Part shown: positions 6,555-6,606 of the stretch, piece after piece
Numbering within the stretch: position 1 is the stretch's first letter
How the letters are laid out: the number at the start of each line of letters is the position of its first letter
DNA from: DAIRET01 sp036795455
Lineage (GTDB): Bacteria > Bacteroidota > Ignavibacteria > Ignavibacteriales > Ignavibacteriaceae
Direction of reading: 5' to 3'
NCBI GenBank assembly: GCA_036795455.1
Contig: DAIRET010000164.1
Coordinates: 1 to 6,606 of the forward strand
Length of the DNA stretch: 6,606 nt
Made by a program: the position numbers and the translations under genes
Notes under the pieces: generated by a model
The model's input: only the letters and a program-made list of their open reading frames with translations
What the model was told of the DNA's origin: nothing
Databases searched by the model: none

Positions 6555-6605
6555 TTATTTTTCATACCTAAGGAACCATAATTCCCCGAAACTTAAACCG
6601 GCTCC
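6555..6605 (-). CDS. Possible C-terminal end of an upstream gene, cut by window edge
   Basis: Reading in from the right edge on the minus strand, one frame is open for 16 codons (GAGLSFGELWFLRYEK) and stops with TAA at 6555-6557, 26 bases before the TPR start. The residues look protein-like and the spacing would suit an operon member, but 16 open codons occur often by chance and I do not recognise the family. If real, the TPR gene is not the first gene of its transcription unit, which fits the lack of an obvious promoter in these 78 bases. Confidence 0.35.
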   Translation of the reverse strand, partial: GAGLSFGELWFLRYEK

Positions 6606-6606
6606 A

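Noticed and set aside
6529..6606. Promoter for the minus-strand operon
   Set aside because: I see AT-rich sequence but no convincing -35/-10 pair or the TAnnTTTG box of Bacteroidetes, and part of the stretch may be coding.

Overview
The window looks like ordinary chromosomal DNA from an AT-rich Gram-negative bacterium of the Bacteroidota/Chlorobi/Ignavibacteria lineage. Three things point there. The serine hydroxymethyltransferase carries the sequence insertion typical of that lineage. A TatC, a periplasmic TPR protein and a long-chain polyprenyl diphosphate synthase sit together. Several genes have clear Shine-Dalgarno sites, including a perfect AGGAGG; these are common in Chlorobi/Ignavibacteria but weak in classical Bacteroidetes. 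The assignment is inferred from protein features only; no rRNA or tRNA is present.

Layout. Left part, plus strand: a DltE-type short-chain dehydrogenase whose N-terminus is cut by the window edge (2-673). It is followed after 14 bases by an ICMT/PEMT-type membrane methyltransferase with an unrecognised C-terminal domain (688-1827). Middle: a 396-base gene-free gap (1828-2223) between convergent genes, with several small hairpins. Right part, minus strand, read from right to left: the last 16 codons of a possible upstream gene (6555-6605), a secreted TPR protein (5281-6528), glyA (3972-5267), tatC (3191-3964) and a polyprenyl diphosphate synthase (2224-3204). These four complete genes are spaced by 13 bases, 7 bases and a 14-base overlap, so they very probably form one transcription unit.

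How the genes relate. The minus-strand unit combines one-carbon/glycine metabolism (GlyA), export of folded proteins (TatC), the isoprenoid side chain of a quinone or of a lipid carrier (polyprenyl synthase) and a periplasmic TPR scaffold. They share no single pathway, so co-transcription probably reflects housekeeping or growth-linked expression. TatC and a quinone side chain both fit respiratory metabolism, but that is inference. The plus-strand pair suggests modification of a lipid or another membrane-embedded small molecule; the substrate cannot be read from sequence.

Start sites needed care. The longest open frame for glyA begins inside the TPR gene; the real start is at 5267 behind AGGAGG. 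Three of the four minus-strand genes appear to start with TTG or GTG. I found no CRISPR array, intact mobile element, phage gene or defence system, and nothing that clearly amounts to a new system. The best leads are the extra domain on the methyltransferase and the unexplained convergent gap.
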